In this document: piece after piece, positions 28,947-37,819 of the stretch
How positions within the stretch are numbered: position 1 is the first letter of the stretch
How the letters are laid out: each line of letters begins with the position of its first letter
NCBI RefSeq assembly: GCF_041197575.1
Contig: NZ_JBDKXB010000020.1
Span: forward strand, 1-58,539
Direction of reading: 5' to 3'
Length of the DNA: 58,539 nt
From: Thioalkalicoccus limnaeus
GTDB lineage: Bacteria > Pseudomonadota > Gammaproteobacteria > Chromatiales > Chromatiaceae
Made by a program: the position numbers and the translations under genes
The notes under the pieces: model-generated
What the model was told of the DNA's origin: nothing
What the model saw: only the letters and a program-made list of their open reading frames with translations
Database searches by the model: none

Positions 28947-29924
28947 TCAGGCGACGCGCTGATAGTAGAGGTTTTGCGGGTGATTGGCCTCGACGAAGAA
29001 GGACCAGCGTTCGGCGAGTAGCCCGAGATACTGGATCACGAAGGCGGCGATCGGCAAGGTCGGCGACTCGGTCACGTAGGCGATGCCGATCAGCGCGATC
29101 GGCAACGGGAACACCAGTGTCAGATAGGTCGCGCGGACCATTGCCAGGGTCTGCGGACCACGGCCGTGAAAGAACTCCCGGGTGTTGAAGGAACCGCCTG
29201 TGAACCCCTGGGTGATTTGGCGCACGGCGTTATGGCGCACGCCGATCGCGGTCTGGAGCGTGCTCTTGGGTGTGAGCCGGCGGTTGCGGATCAGCATCGC
29301 GATCCGCGAGGCCATGCCGACCAGCGTCGCGATCACGGCCCAGGTGCCGAAGAAGGCCACCAACTCGTTGCCCAGGTATGCGGAGTAAGCCGCCGCCAGC
29401 ATGAAGCCCGAGGCGATGCCGAGGAACAGGAAGTTCGCGACCGTCAGCGGCGAGTGCCACTCCTGCAGGAACCGGACGCTGGCATAGATCATCGCCGTCG
29501 AGACGAACAGCGCGAAGGTCGCGAGCGTGCCGATCAGGCCAATGACCAGCGTCGCGTCCACCGGCAGCGTCCCCGCGATCGTGATCCAGGGCTGGGTCCA
29601 GCCGAACCCGTGCGCGAGTCCGTAGGCCAGGACCAGGATCATCATGATCGGCAACACGATGACCTCGCGTGACAGCCACGAGGTGCGCCACATGGTGGCG
29701 GTGCGCCAGGCGCGTTCGGGTCGTCCGAGATGGAAGAAGGACGCGAACAGACCCAGGCCGAGCAGCACGAGCGCGACCGCGCTCCCGAGGGCATAGAACA
29801 TCGGGTCCTGCTCTGGCAGCAGACGCGCGAGCGCATAGAGTTGCCCGGTGTAGAGGGCCAGGAACAGGCCCTGACCGGCGCCGATCAGGGTCGTCAGGAA
29901 GATTACCGAAAAGGCCGGGTGCAT
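28947..29924 (-). CDS. soeC: Sulfite dehydrogenase membrane anchor SoeC
   Basis: 325 residues with about eight membrane helices of the DmsC/NrfD-like family. SoeC anchors the SoeAB enzyme to the cytoplasmic face and passes electrons to quinone. Seen: N-terminal FSVIFLTTLIGAGQGLFLAL, the LGLFASFFHLGRPERAWR loop (about 56-73), and a C-terminal ending FFVEANHPQNLYYQRVA. It is third in soeABC, 39 bp after soeB. The assignment comes from the A and B partners, which match purple sulfur bacterial SoeAB; DmsC of DMSO reductase is the alternative. Confidence 0.85.
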   Translation of the reverse strand: MHPAFSVIFLTTLIGAGQGLFLALYTGQLYALARLLPEQDPMFYALGSAVALVLLGLGLFASFFHLGRPERAWRTATMWRTSWLSREVIVLPIMMILVLAYGLAHGFGWTQPWITIAGTLPVDATLVIGLIGTLATFALFVSTAMIYASVRFLQEWHSPLTVANFLFLGIASGFMLAAAYSAYLGNELVAFFGTWAVIATLVGMASRIAMLIRNRRLTPKSTLQTAIGVRHNAVRQITQGFTGGSFNTREFFHGRGPQTLAMVRATYLTLVFPLPIALIGIAYVTESPTLPIAAFVIQYLGLLAERWSFFVEANHPQNLYYQRVA

Positions 29925-29963
29925 GGGTGCTCCTTCGCTGCGGGCTGGGGCCCGCAGGGGTCC

Positions 29964-30686
29964 TTACCAAGTGACATCGTCGAGGGTCTCCTCACCTGTA
30001 TAGGTGGTGAGGTCTTCCTTGCGCAGCGGATTGTCGGCACGGATGATCTCGTCGGGATCGATCTGGCGCCGGGTCTTGCGGCGGGGCAGGTAATGGTTGG
30101 CCGGCTTGGTACCCCATTCGGGCATCAATTGATAGCCCCCTTGCTCGCGGATCGCGACCGAGACCTCGGACTCGGGATCGTGCACATCACCGAACAGCCG
30201 GGCATTGGCCGGGCAGGCCATCACACAGGCCGGCTTGCGCTCAGGCTCCGGCAAGGTCAGATCGGTGATGCGTTCGATGCACAGCGTGCATTTCTTCATC
30301 ACCCGCTGCTGCGCGTCGAGTTCGCGGACCCCGTAAGGGCAGGCCCAGGAGCAATACTTGCAGCCGATGCACTTGTCGTAGTCGACGAGGACGACCCCGT
30401 TGTCCGGGCGCTTGTACGAGGCGCCGGTCGGGCAGACCGGGACGCACGGGGGCTCCTCGCAGTGCAGGCAGCTCTTCGGGAAATGGACCGTCTCGGTCTT
30501 CGGGAAGGTGCCCACCTCGAAGGTCTGCACCCGATTGAAGAAGGTCCCCGACGGCTCAGCGCCATAAGGGTTCTCATCGACCATCGGGCCGGCCCAGCCG
30601 GAGGTGTTCCATTGTTTGCAGGAGGTCACGCAGGCATGGCAGCCGACGCAGACGTTCAGATCGATCACGAGCGCGAGTTGTGCCAT
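29964..30686 (-). CDS. soeB: Sulfite dehydrogenase iron-sulfur subunit SoeB
   Basis: 240 residues from ATG 30686; a longer upstream frame was rejected. Seen: four ferredoxin-type clusters: CVGCHACVTSC (Cys13-Cys23), CLHCEEPPCVPVCP, CIGCKYCSWACP and CTLC with the later CVMACPANA. These wire electrons from the molybdenum site in SoeA to the membrane subunit. No signal peptide is present, consistent with the cytoplasmic SoeABC complex and not with Tat-exported DMSO reductases. It lies 11 bp after soeA. Confidence 0.9.
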   Translation of the reverse strand: MAQLALVIDLNVCVGCHACVTSCKQWNTSGWAGPMVDENPYGAEPSGTFFNRVQTFEVGTFPKTETVHFPKSCLHCEEPPCVPVCPTGASYKRPDNGVVLVDYDKCIGCKYCSWACPYGVRELDAQQRVMKKCTLCIERITDLTLPEPERKPACVMACPANARLFGDVHDPESEVSVAIREQGGYQLMPEWGTKPANHYLPRRKTRRQIDPDEIIRADNPLRKEDLTTYTGEETLDDVTW

Positions 30687-30697
30687 CGGCCGGTCCC

Positions 30698-33592
30698 CTA
30701 AGCCTTTTTGAAGAGTCCGGCCACGTAGGCCTGCCATTTGCCGCGGCGAGGTTCCTGGCCCGGCAGGCGTATCATCGCCGTAAACTGCGGCCAGGTGACC
30801 GACGGTTCATCGGCCTCGGCCTTGAAGACGCGCACGCGCAGATCGAACCAGGCCGCCTGACCCGTGACCGGGTCGGCATTCGACAGGTGCGCGCCGCTCG
30901 GGCTCGCCGGTAGCTCCTCGCCGATCAGGTGATTGAGCAGGAAACCCTTGCGCGATTCATCGGCACGCTCGCCGAGGCCCCAGGCCCCGGCCGCCTTGCC
31001 GATCGCGTTCCAGGTCCACACGGTGCCCGGCTCGACGGCCTCGGAGAAACGGCACTGGCACCGGACCCGCCCGTGCGGCGACTCGACCCAGATCCAATCG
31101 CCGTCATCGAACCCGTTCGCGGCGCCGACCCGCGGATTCATGAACAGATAGTTGTGGCTATGGATCTGGCGCAGCCAAGCGTTTTGACTGTCCCAACTGT
31201 GGTACATGGCCATCGGGCGCTGTGTCAGTGCGTTGAGCGGATAGCGGTGCGTATCGATCAAGGCCGATTCCAGCGGTTCGTGGTAGAAGGGCAGCGGATC
31301 GAAGTAGGTCGCGACGCGCTCGCGTAGCCGGTCCGGCGGCTGGCGGCCGGCGCGTTTGCCTTGCGCCGCGAGACGGAAACGCTGCAAGACCTCGGAGTAG
31401 ATGTGCAGCACGATCGGCTCGGCGTAGCGGGTCATGCCGTGTGCGCGTGCCCAGTGCAGATAGCCCTTGTTCCAGTTGCGCATGTACTGGTAGCTGCGCG
31501 GCAGTTCGTAGTGGTAAACGCAATCGTGGTTCGCGTACATCTCCCATTGGCGCGGGTTGGGCTCGCCCTTCAAGAACTTCTCGCCGCCCTTGCCGCGCCA
31601 TCCCGCGAGGAAACCGATGCCGGAGCCCGGTGAGGTCTCGTAGTTGACGATGAAATCGGCATAGTCGCGGTACTTGGGACGCCCGTCCGAGGTCACGAAC
31701 GCGGGAAGCCCGAGGCGCCCGCCGAGATCGATCAGGACATCCTGGAACGGCCGGCACCCATCCTTCGGCGGGAGGACCGGGATCCGCACGGCATCGACGG
31801 GTCCATCGAACTCCGAGATCGGGCGATCGAGCATCGACAGCACGTCGTGGCGTTCGAGGTAGGTCGTATCGGGCAACACCAAGTCGGCGAAGGCGACCGT
31901 TTCCGACGAGAAGGCATCGCAGACGACGAGGAACGGGATCTTATATTCGCCTTGCTCGTCCTTGTCGACGAGCATCTCGCGCACCGCGCTCGTGTTCATC
32001 GTCGAGTTCCAGGCCATGTTCGCCATGAACAGGAACAGGGTGTCGATCGGGTAGGGGTCGCCGCGCCAGGCGTTGGTGATCGCGTTGTGCATCAGTCCGT
32101 GCACCGCGAGCGGATATTCCCACGAGAATGCCTTGTCGAGCCGCACCGGCTCGCCCTGTTCATCGACGAACAGGTCCTCGGGCTTCGCCGGCCAGCCCAA
32201 CGGCATGCCGTCGAGGGGGGTGTTCGGCTGCACGCATTCCGGGCCGCGGGGCGGCTTCGGACAGGGCGGGATCGGCCGCGGGAAGGGTGCCTTGTGGCGA
32301 AAACCGCCTGGCCGATCGATCGTGCCCAAGATCGTCATCAGCACAGCGAGCGCGCGGATCGTCTGGAACCCGTTCGAATGCGCGGCCAGTCCGCGCATCG
32401 CATGGAAGGCCACCGGGTTGCCGGTCACCGATTGGTGTTCGTTGTCCCAGCAATCGGTCCATGGGATCGGCAGCTCGATCTTTTCGTCGCGGGCCGTGAC
32501 GCCCATCTCCTGCGCGAGTCGCCGGATGGTGTCGGCCGGGATCCCGGTGATGCGGGCCGCCCACTCGGGTGTGTAGTCCTCGACGCGATCCTTCAGCAAC
32601 TGAAACGAGGATTTGACCGGCGTGCCGTCGGGCAGCCGATAACTGCCGAGCAGCCGTGGATCGGCGCCGGGGGTGTGGGTGCCGATGATGCCGATCTCGC
32701 GATCCCACCAGACCCGGTTATCGGGGTCGAAGCAGCCCTCCTCGACCCGCATCTCGGCACGATACAAGAGGCCATGGTCGTCGCGACTCGGGTCGTCGAC
32801 GACCAGTTCCGCGGCGTTCGTGTATTGGATGAGGAACTCGCGATCGTAGAGGCCGAGCTTGATGATCTCGTGGATCAGCGCGAGAAACAGGGCACCGTCG
32901 GTGCCAGGGCGGATCGGTACCCATTCATCGGCGATCGCCGAATAGCCGGTGCGGATCGGGTTGATCGAGATGAAGCGCCCGCCGCGGCGTTTGAACTTGG
33001 AGATCGCGACCTTGAGTGGATTGGAGTGGTGATCCTCGGCCGTGCCGACCATCACGAAGAGCTTGGCCCGATCGAGATCCGGGCCACCGAACTCCCAGAA
33101 GGAGCCGCCGATCGTGTAGATCATGCCGGCGGCCATGTTCACCGAACAGAAGCCGCCGTGGGCCGCATAGTTCGGGGTCCCGAACTGCTTCGCGAACAAC
33201 CCGGTCAAGGCCTGCATCTGATCGCGGCCGGTGAAGAGGGCGAAGCGCTTCGGGTCCTCGGCGCGCAGGCGGCCGAGCCGCTCGGCCAGAAGTTCGAGCG
33301 CCTCGTCCCAGCCGATCTCCTCGAACTGCGAGGTGCCGCGCTCGGCGTTCGGCTTGCGCCGCAGCGGCTTCGTCAAACGCGCCGGCGAGTACTGTTTCAT
33401 GATCCCCGACGAGCCCTTCGCGCACAGCACGCCTTGGTTCAGCGGGTGGTTCGGGTTACCCTCGATGTAACGGACCTCGCCGTCGCGCAGATGGACGCGG
33501 ATCCCACAGCGACAGGCGCACATGTAGCAGGTGGTTTCCTTGATCTCGACGCGCCCGACGGTGCGATCGGAATAGCTGACGGGGTCCTGCAT
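30698..33592 (-). CDS. soeA: Cytoplasmic sulfite dehydrogenase molybdopterin subunit SoeA
   Basis: 964 residues. SoeA oxidises sulfite to sulfate in the cytoplasm of purple sulfur bacteria, using a bis-MGD molybdenum cofactor. Seen: N-terminal [4Fe-4S] ligands C22-x2-C25-x3-C29-x27-C57 in TTCYMCACRCGIRVH and VLCAKG, the MGD-binding core with DEALELLAERLGRL and ALTGLFAKQFGTPNYAAHGG, and a C-terminal molydopterin-dinucleotide domain (HSHNYLFMNPRVGAANGFDD). No twin-arginine signal peptide precedes the Fe-S motif. It is first in soeABC. Related enzymes (polysulfide or thiosulfate reductase) share the fold but usually carry a Tat signal. Confidence 0.88.
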   Translation of the reverse strand: MQDPVSYSDRTVGRVEIKETTCYMCACRCGIRVHLRDGEVRYIEGNPNHPLNQGVLCAKGSSGIMKQYSPARLTKPLRRKPNAERGTSQFEEIGWDEALELLAERLGRLRAEDPKRFALFTGRDQMQALTGLFAKQFGTPNYAAHGGFCSVNMAAGMIYTIGGSFWEFGGPDLDRAKLFVMVGTAEDHHSNPLKVAISKFKRRGGRFISINPIRTGYSAIADEWVPIRPGTDGALFLALIHEIIKLGLYDREFLIQYTNAAELVVDDPSRDDHGLLYRAEMRVEEGCFDPDNRVWWDREIGIIGTHTPGADPRLLGSYRLPDGTPVKSSFQLLKDRVEDYTPEWAARITGIPADTIRRLAQEMGVTARDEKIELPIPWTDCWDNEHQSVTGNPVAFHAMRGLAAHSNGFQTIRALAVLMTILGTIDRPGGFRHKAPFPRPIPPCPKPPRGPECVQPNTPLDGMPLGWPAKPEDLFVDEQGEPVRLDKAFSWEYPLAVHGLMHNAITNAWRGDPYPIDTLFLFMANMAWNSTMNTSAVREMLVDKDEQGEYKIPFLVVCDAFSSETVAFADLVLPDTTYLERHDVLSMLDRPISEFDGPVDAVRIPVLPPKDGCRPFQDVLIDLGGRLGLPAFVTSDGRPKYRDYADFIVNYETSPGSGIGFLAGWRGKGGEKFLKGEPNPRQWEMYANHDCVYHYELPRSYQYMRNWNKGYLHWARAHGMTRYAEPIVLHIYSEVLQRFRLAAQGKRAGRQPPDRLRERVATYFDPLPFYHEPLESALIDTHRYPLNALTQRPMAMYHSWDSQNAWLRQIHSHNYLFMNPRVGAANGFDDGDWIWVESPHGRVRCQCRFSEAVEPGTVWTWNAIGKAAGAWGLGERADESRKGFLLNHLIGEELPASPSGAHLSNADPVTGQAAWFDLRVRVFKAEADEPSVTWPQFTAMIRLPGQEPRRGKWQAYVAGLFKKA

Positions 33593-33911
33593 GACGGATG
33601 ACCTTGGGGGCTGCCTTCGGAATGATCGTTAGAGTCTAATATTCCAGAGTGCTTGATCGCAAACAACCCTCCGGCTTCTCGGTCATTCCCGCCGGCCTCG
33701 GTGGCCGACGGGCGCGAAGGGCATGGGTTGTGTTGCCCCGGAGCGGCAATCGTTTCGGGCAATGGACCAGCGGCGGGGGCGAGCGCGACAAGTGAACGAG
33801 CGTCGGTGCGCGAGCGACGGGACACCGCGACAGGCGGTTCCGCCGGGCCGGCTTTTCGGACAAAATGCGGGCCTGGGCGTGCCCATCGCACGCTGGAGAT
33901 AGGGCCCTTCC
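33593..33911. other. Divergent gap between soeA and trpG
   Basis: 319 bp with no credible gene. It must hold the promoters of soeABC (leftward) and trpGDC (rightward). An A+T-richer patch at about 33620-33667 is the likely soe promoter region, containing TATTAG on the minus strand with a TTGCGA 15 bp away, a weak match. I see no certain operator. Confidence 0.5.
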
Positions 33912-34490
33912 ATGGTCTTGATGATCGACAATTACGACTCCTTCACCTACAACCTGGTCCAGTATCTGGGCGAGTTGGGGGCTGATGTGCGCGTCTACCG
34001 CAACGACCAGTTGTCGCTGGACGCGGCCCTGGCCTTGGCACCGGAGCGGATCCTGATCTCACCGGGTCCCTGCACGCCGGATCAAGCTGGCATCTCGGTG
34101 CCCCTGATCCAGGCGTGCGCGGGGCGGGTGCCGATCCTCGGCGTCTGCCTCGGCCACCAGTCGATCGGGCAAGCGTTCGGGGGACGGATCGTCAAGGCGC
34201 CCGCGGTCATGCATGGCAAGACCTCGCTGATCCATCATCGGGGGGTCGGCGTCTTCACCGGCCTCGGGAACCCCTTCGCGGCGACCCGCTATCACTCGCT
34301 GGTGATCGATCCAGCGTCGCTGCCCGATTGCCTCGAAGTCACGGCCTGGGTCGTCTCGGACCGGGGCGCGAACGAGATCATGGGCGTACGCCACCGTGAT
34401 CTCCCGATACAAGGGGTGCAGTTCCATCCCGAATCGATCCTGACGCAACATGGCCACGACCTGCTGCGCAACTTCCTCGAGGACCGCTGA
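33912..34490 (+). CDS. trpG: Anthranilate synthase glutamine amidotransferase subunit
   Basis: 192 residues. TrpG supplies ammonia from glutamine to TrpE; the same protein may serve PabB in folate synthesis. Seen: N-terminal MIDNYDSFTYNLVQYLGELG, oxyanion strand ILISPGPCTPDQAG, nucleophile elbow ILGVCLGHQSIGQAFGG (Cys about 80), and the catalytic HPES near 170. It starts the trpGDC group; trpE is not next to it, being replaced upstream by divergent soeA. Confidence 0.95.
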   Translation: MVLMIDNYDSFTYNLVQYLGELGADVRVYRNDQLSLDAALALAPERILISPGPCTPDQAGISVPLIQACAGRVPILGVCLGHQSIGQAFGGRIVKAPAVMHGKTSLIHHRGVGVFTGLGNPFAATRYHSLVIDPASLPDCLEVTAWVVSDRGANEIMGVRHRDLPIQGVQFHPESILTQHGHDLLRNFLEDR

Positions 34491-34542
34491 ACCGGTCTTC
34501 GGTACCCGATCCTTCCGCCGATCCGACCCAGGGGGTATCGCT

Positions 34543-35565
34543 ATGGATATCAAAGAGGCCATCGCCCGTTGTCTGGAACGCGAAGATCTCGCTCGCGACG
34601 AGATGACGAGCGTGATGCAGGCGATCATGACCGGTGCCGCGACCCCGGCGCAGATCGCCGGTTTCTTGATCGCGCTGCGCATGAAAGGCGAAACCGTGAC
34701 CGAGGTCGCGGCGGCAGCCGATGTCATGCGCGCGCTCGCCACCGGCGTCGAGCTCGCGGGGCTGGACCATCAAGTCGACATCGTCGGAACCGGCGGTGAC
34801 GCCGCTGGACTCTTCAATGTCTCGACGGCCAGCATGTTCGTGGCCGCGGCTGCCGGCTGCCACGTGGCCAAACACGGCAACCGCTCGGTGTCGAGCCGGT
34901 CGGGGAGCGCCGACGTGCTCGAGGCGGCTGGTATCCGGCTCGATCTGTCGCCCGAGCAGGTGGCCCGTTGCGTGCGCGAGGTCGGTGTCGGCTTCATGTT
35001 CGCGCCGGCCCATCACGGCGCGATGAAACACGCGATCGGCCCGCGGCGCGAGCTTGGTGTGCGGACCATCTTCAACATCCTGGGTCCGCTGACGAACCCG
35101 GCCGGGGTGCCGAACCAATTGCTCGGCGTGTTCAGCGAGCACCTGATCGAGTCCCTGGCCTTGGTGCTCCAGCGCCTCGGATCCCGTCATGTCCTGGTCG
35201 TCCATTCTCGGGACGGTCTCGATGAGATCAGCCTTGCCGACTCGACCGATTGCGCCGAGCTCAAAGACGGACAGATCACGCGTTTCTCGATCCGCCCCGA
35301 GGACTTCGGTGTGAAGCGGGCGTCGCTCGATGACATCCGGGTCACGGGCCCGCAGCAGAGCCTGGCCCAGCTTCGGTCGGTGCTCGAGGATCGGCCGGGC
35401 CCGGCGCGTGATATCGTCGTCCTCAACGCCGGCGCCGCGATCTATGTCGCCGGCCGCGCCGAGACGCTCGAAGCCGGTGTCGCGCGGGCCGATCAGGTCA
35501 TCAGCAGCGGCGAGGCACGCAACCGGCTGGATCGCTTGATCCTGATGACCCAGAGTTTCGACTGA
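34543..35565 (+). CDS. trpD: Anthranilate phosphoribosyltransferase
   Basis: 340 residues from ATG 34543 with AGGGGG upstream. TrpD joins anthranilate and PRPP. Seen: the PRPP loop VDIVGTGGDAAGLFNVSTAS (about 79-98), the KHGNRSVSSRSGSADVLEA anthranilate/PRPP segment (about 111-129), and the metal-associated DGLDEISLADST. It lies 52 bp after trpG and 90 bp before trpC. Confidence 0.97.
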   Translation: MDIKEAIARCLEREDLARDEMTSVMQAIMTGAATPAQIAGFLIALRMKGETVTEVAAAADVMRALATGVELAGLDHQVDIVGTGGDAAGLFNVSTASMFVAAAAGCHVAKHGNRSVSSRSGSADVLEAAGIRLDLSPEQVARCVREVGVGFMFAPAHHGAMKHAIGPRRELGVRTIFNILGPLTNPAGVPNQLLGVFSEHLIESLALVLQRLGSRHVLVVHSRDGLDEISLADSTDCAELKDGQITRFSIRPEDFGVKRASLDDIRVTGPQQSLAQLRSVLEDRPGPARDIVVLNAGAAIYVAGRAETLEAGVARADQVISSGEARNRLDRLILMTQSFD

Positions 35566-35655
35566 TGCAGATGGCCTAGGGCCATCCCGGAACCTCGAGA
35601 TGTCGTCTCGCCGACTGTGTTCCTCTCTCGACCCTGTCGCCCCCAAAGGAAACCG

Positions 35656-36459
35656 ATGTCTTTACCGCCGCCCCCCGATATCCTGAAGAAGGTCGTCCGT
35701 CGCAAGGTCGAAGAGATCGCCGAGCGCAGCGCGCGTGTCTCGCTCGCCGAGATGGCACGGCGGGCCGCCTCGGCCCCGGCCCCGCGTGGCTTTGCGAACG
35801 CGCTGCTGGCGAAGGCGCAAGCCGGGGTGCCGGCGGTGATCGCCGAGTTCAAACGGGCCAGCCCAAGCAAGGGTCTGCTGCGGCCCGAGGCCGATCCGGC
35901 TGCTATCGCGGCCGGTTACCAGCGCGGCGGTGCTGCTTGTCTGTCGGTGCTGACGGATCGTGATTTCTTTCGCGGATCCGAAACGGACCTGCAGGTGGCC
36001 CGTGCCGCGTGCGCTCTTCCGGTGATCCGCAAGGACTTCATCATCGACCCGTACCAGGTCTACGAGGCGCGGGCCATCGGGGCCGATGCGATCCTGTTGA
36101 TCGCGGCCTGCCTGACCGATGAACAGTTGCGCGAGCTCGATGGACTGGCGAAGCAATCGGGCCTCGATGTGCTGATCGAGGTCCATGACGGGGCTGAGCT
36201 CGAGCGGGCACTGTCCATTCCCGGGCCCTTGATCGGCATCAACAACAGGGATCTGCGCAGCTTCGAGGTCCGCCTGGACACGACGCTGAGTCTGCTGCCG
36301 CGGGTTCCGCCGGACCGGCTGCTCGTTACCGAGAGCGGTATCCTCGAGCGGGGCGATGTCGCGCGGTTGACCGCGCATGGCGTGCGCGCCTTTCTCGTCG
36401 GCGAGGCGCTGATGCGTGCCCCGGACCCGGGCCAGGCCTTGCGCGATCTGTTCGGTTGA
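35656..36459 (+). CDS. trpC: Indole-3-glycerol phosphate synthase
   Basis: 267 residues from ATG 35656 with AAAGGA upstream; monofunctional (no TrpF fused). Seen: the (beta/alpha)8 motifs VIAEFKRASPSKG (about 67-79), SVLTDRDFFRGS, VIRKDFIIDPYQVYEARA (about 124-141), LIEVHD, IGINNRDLRSFEV and LVTESGI. It ends the trpGDC group and converges on crp 21 bp away. Confidence 0.97.
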   Translation: MSLPPPPDILKKVVRRKVEEIAERSARVSLAEMARRAASAPAPRGFANALLAKAQAGVPAVIAEFKRASPSKGLLRPEADPAAIAAGYQRGGAACLSVLTDRDFFRGSETDLQVARAACALPVIRKDFIIDPYQVYEARAIGADAILLIAACLTDEQLRELDGLAKQSGLDVLIEVHDGAELERALSIPGPLIGINNRDLRSFEVRLDTTLSLLPRVPPDRLLVTESGILERGDVARLTAHGVRAFLVGEALMRAPDPGQALRDLFG

Positions 36460-36480
36460 CCCGCCGCCGGGCTTCGGTGC

Positions 36481-37134
36481 TCAACGGGTGCCGAAGACGA
36501 CGATCGTCTTGCCCTTGACGTCGATCAATCCTTGTTCCTCGAGCGCCTTCAGGACGCGGCCGGCCATCTCCCGCGAACAGCCGACGATGCGGCCGAGCTC
36601 CTGGCGGGTCACGCGGATCTGCATGCCGTCCGGGTGGGTCATCGCATCCGGTTGCTGGCACAGGTCGAGCAGGGCGCGGGCGATGCGGCCGGTGACATCG
36701 AGGAAGACGAGATGGCCTACCTTCCGACTGGTCTGGTGCAGTCGCGTCGACAGCTGCCGGCCGATCGAGAACAGCAGGTCCTTCGCGTGTTCCCGGAGTT
36801 CATTGTCGAGCAGCCGGCTGAGCCGTTGATAAGTGATCTCGGCGACACGGCAACGGGTGCGGGTGCGGATTTGGACGCTGCGTGTCGTCTGGGGCACGAA
36901 CAACCCCATCTCGCCGATGAATTCGCCCTTGTTGATGTAGGTGATCACGAGTTCCCGTTGGTCCTCGTCGTCGATCAGCGCCGCGACCGAACCCTCTATC
37001 AAATAGTAGATGCTTTCCGCTGGTTCGCCTTGGCGAATGAAGTCGGTGTTCTTCTCGTAGGTCTTGGTATGGCAGAAACCCAGAAAGGGCTTCAGCCAGG
37101 CGGGTTCGGGCAGGGGTGGGGTGATCAGGGTCAT
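36481..37134 (-). CDS. crp: cAMP receptor protein family regulator Crp
   Basis: 217 residues from ATG 37134. Crp-cAMP is a global transcription activator. Seen: a cyclic-nucleotide domain with GEFIGEMGLFVPQTTRSVQI containing the Glu and Arg-Ser that bind cAMP, a long dimer helix with RLHQTSRKVGHLVFLDVTGR holding the Thr-Ser that contacts cAMP in the partner subunit, and the HTH VTRQELGRIVGCSREMAGRV (about 169-188). Divergent from an OsmC-family gene and near speD, the conserved crp-yhfA-speD neighbourhood. Confidence 0.93.
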   Translation of the reverse strand: MTLITPPLPEPAWLKPFLGFCHTKTYEKNTDFIRQGEPAESIYYLIEGSVAALIDDEDQRELVITYINKGEFIGEMGLFVPQTTRSVQIRTRTRCRVAEITYQRLSRLLDNELREHAKDLLFSIGRQLSTRLHQTSRKVGHLVFLDVTGRIARALLDLCQQPDAMTHPDGMQIRVTRQELGRIVGCSREMAGRVLKALEEQGLIDVKGKTIVVFGTR

Positions 37135-37251
37135 CGCTGGGTCCCTGGTGGATGGCCGGGGCAGGGTCGAGGTCGAGGCTATTCCGACGTGGCTATGATA
37201 ACCTGAGAATCCATGGCGAAGGCCAGTGATCGCACAGAGTCGGTGAGGCAA

Positions 37252-37668
37252 ATGAAGGCGCGCATCCAATGGGTCGAGGGCACGGTCATGCTGGCCGAAT
37301 CGGGGAGCGGGCATGCGCTGGTGCTCGATGGACCACCCGAGCATGGCGGGCGCAATCTCGGTGTGCGTCCGATGGAACTGCTGTTGATCGGCCTGGGGGG
37401 GTGTAGCCAGTTCGATGTGCTGCATATCCTGCGGCGCGCGCGCCAGCCGGTCACGGCCTGCGTCGTCGACATCGCTGCTGAACGGGCCGCCGAGGATCCC
37501 AAGGTGTTCACCCGCATCCATCTGCACTTCGTGGTGACCGGCCGCGATCTGAGTGCACGACAGGTCGAGCGGGCCGTTCAGCTGAGCGCGGAAAAATACT
37601 GCTCTGCCTCGATCATGCTTGGCGCGACGGCACAGATCACGCACGATGTCGAGATTCGCGCCGCCTGA
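37252..37668 (+). CDS. OsmC/Ohr-family protein (YhfA-like)
   Basis: 138 residues from the ATG at 37252, preceded by a GTGAGG ribosome site; an ATG at 37213 would add 13 residues. Seen: MKARIQWVEGTVMLAESGSG, then PMELLLIGLGGCSQFDVLHI with the single peroxidatic-type Cys (about 53), and SAEKYCSASIMLG with the second Cys (about 121). OsmC-family enzymes reduce organic peroxides by a Cys pair; YhfA-like members beside crp have no proven substrate. Divergent from crp. Confidence 0.85.
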   Translation: MKARIQWVEGTVMLAESGSGHALVLDGPPEHGGRNLGVRPMELLLIGLGGCSQFDVLHILRRARQPVTACVVDIAAERAAEDPKVFTRIHLHFVVTGRDLSARQVERAVQLSAEKYCSASIMLGATAQITHDVEIRAA

Positions 37669-37819
37669 CGAGCGCAAGGCCGGGACCCAGAGCGCCGCGC
37701 TGTGATCCGCCTCGAAATCTCGTCTGGATAGTCTCGGTCGGATTGCGTGGCCGAGTGCGCTTGCATTCGTCGGCGAAGGGCATTAGCTTTCGCGGCCTTT
37801 AGACGTCAGGACCGAAACG

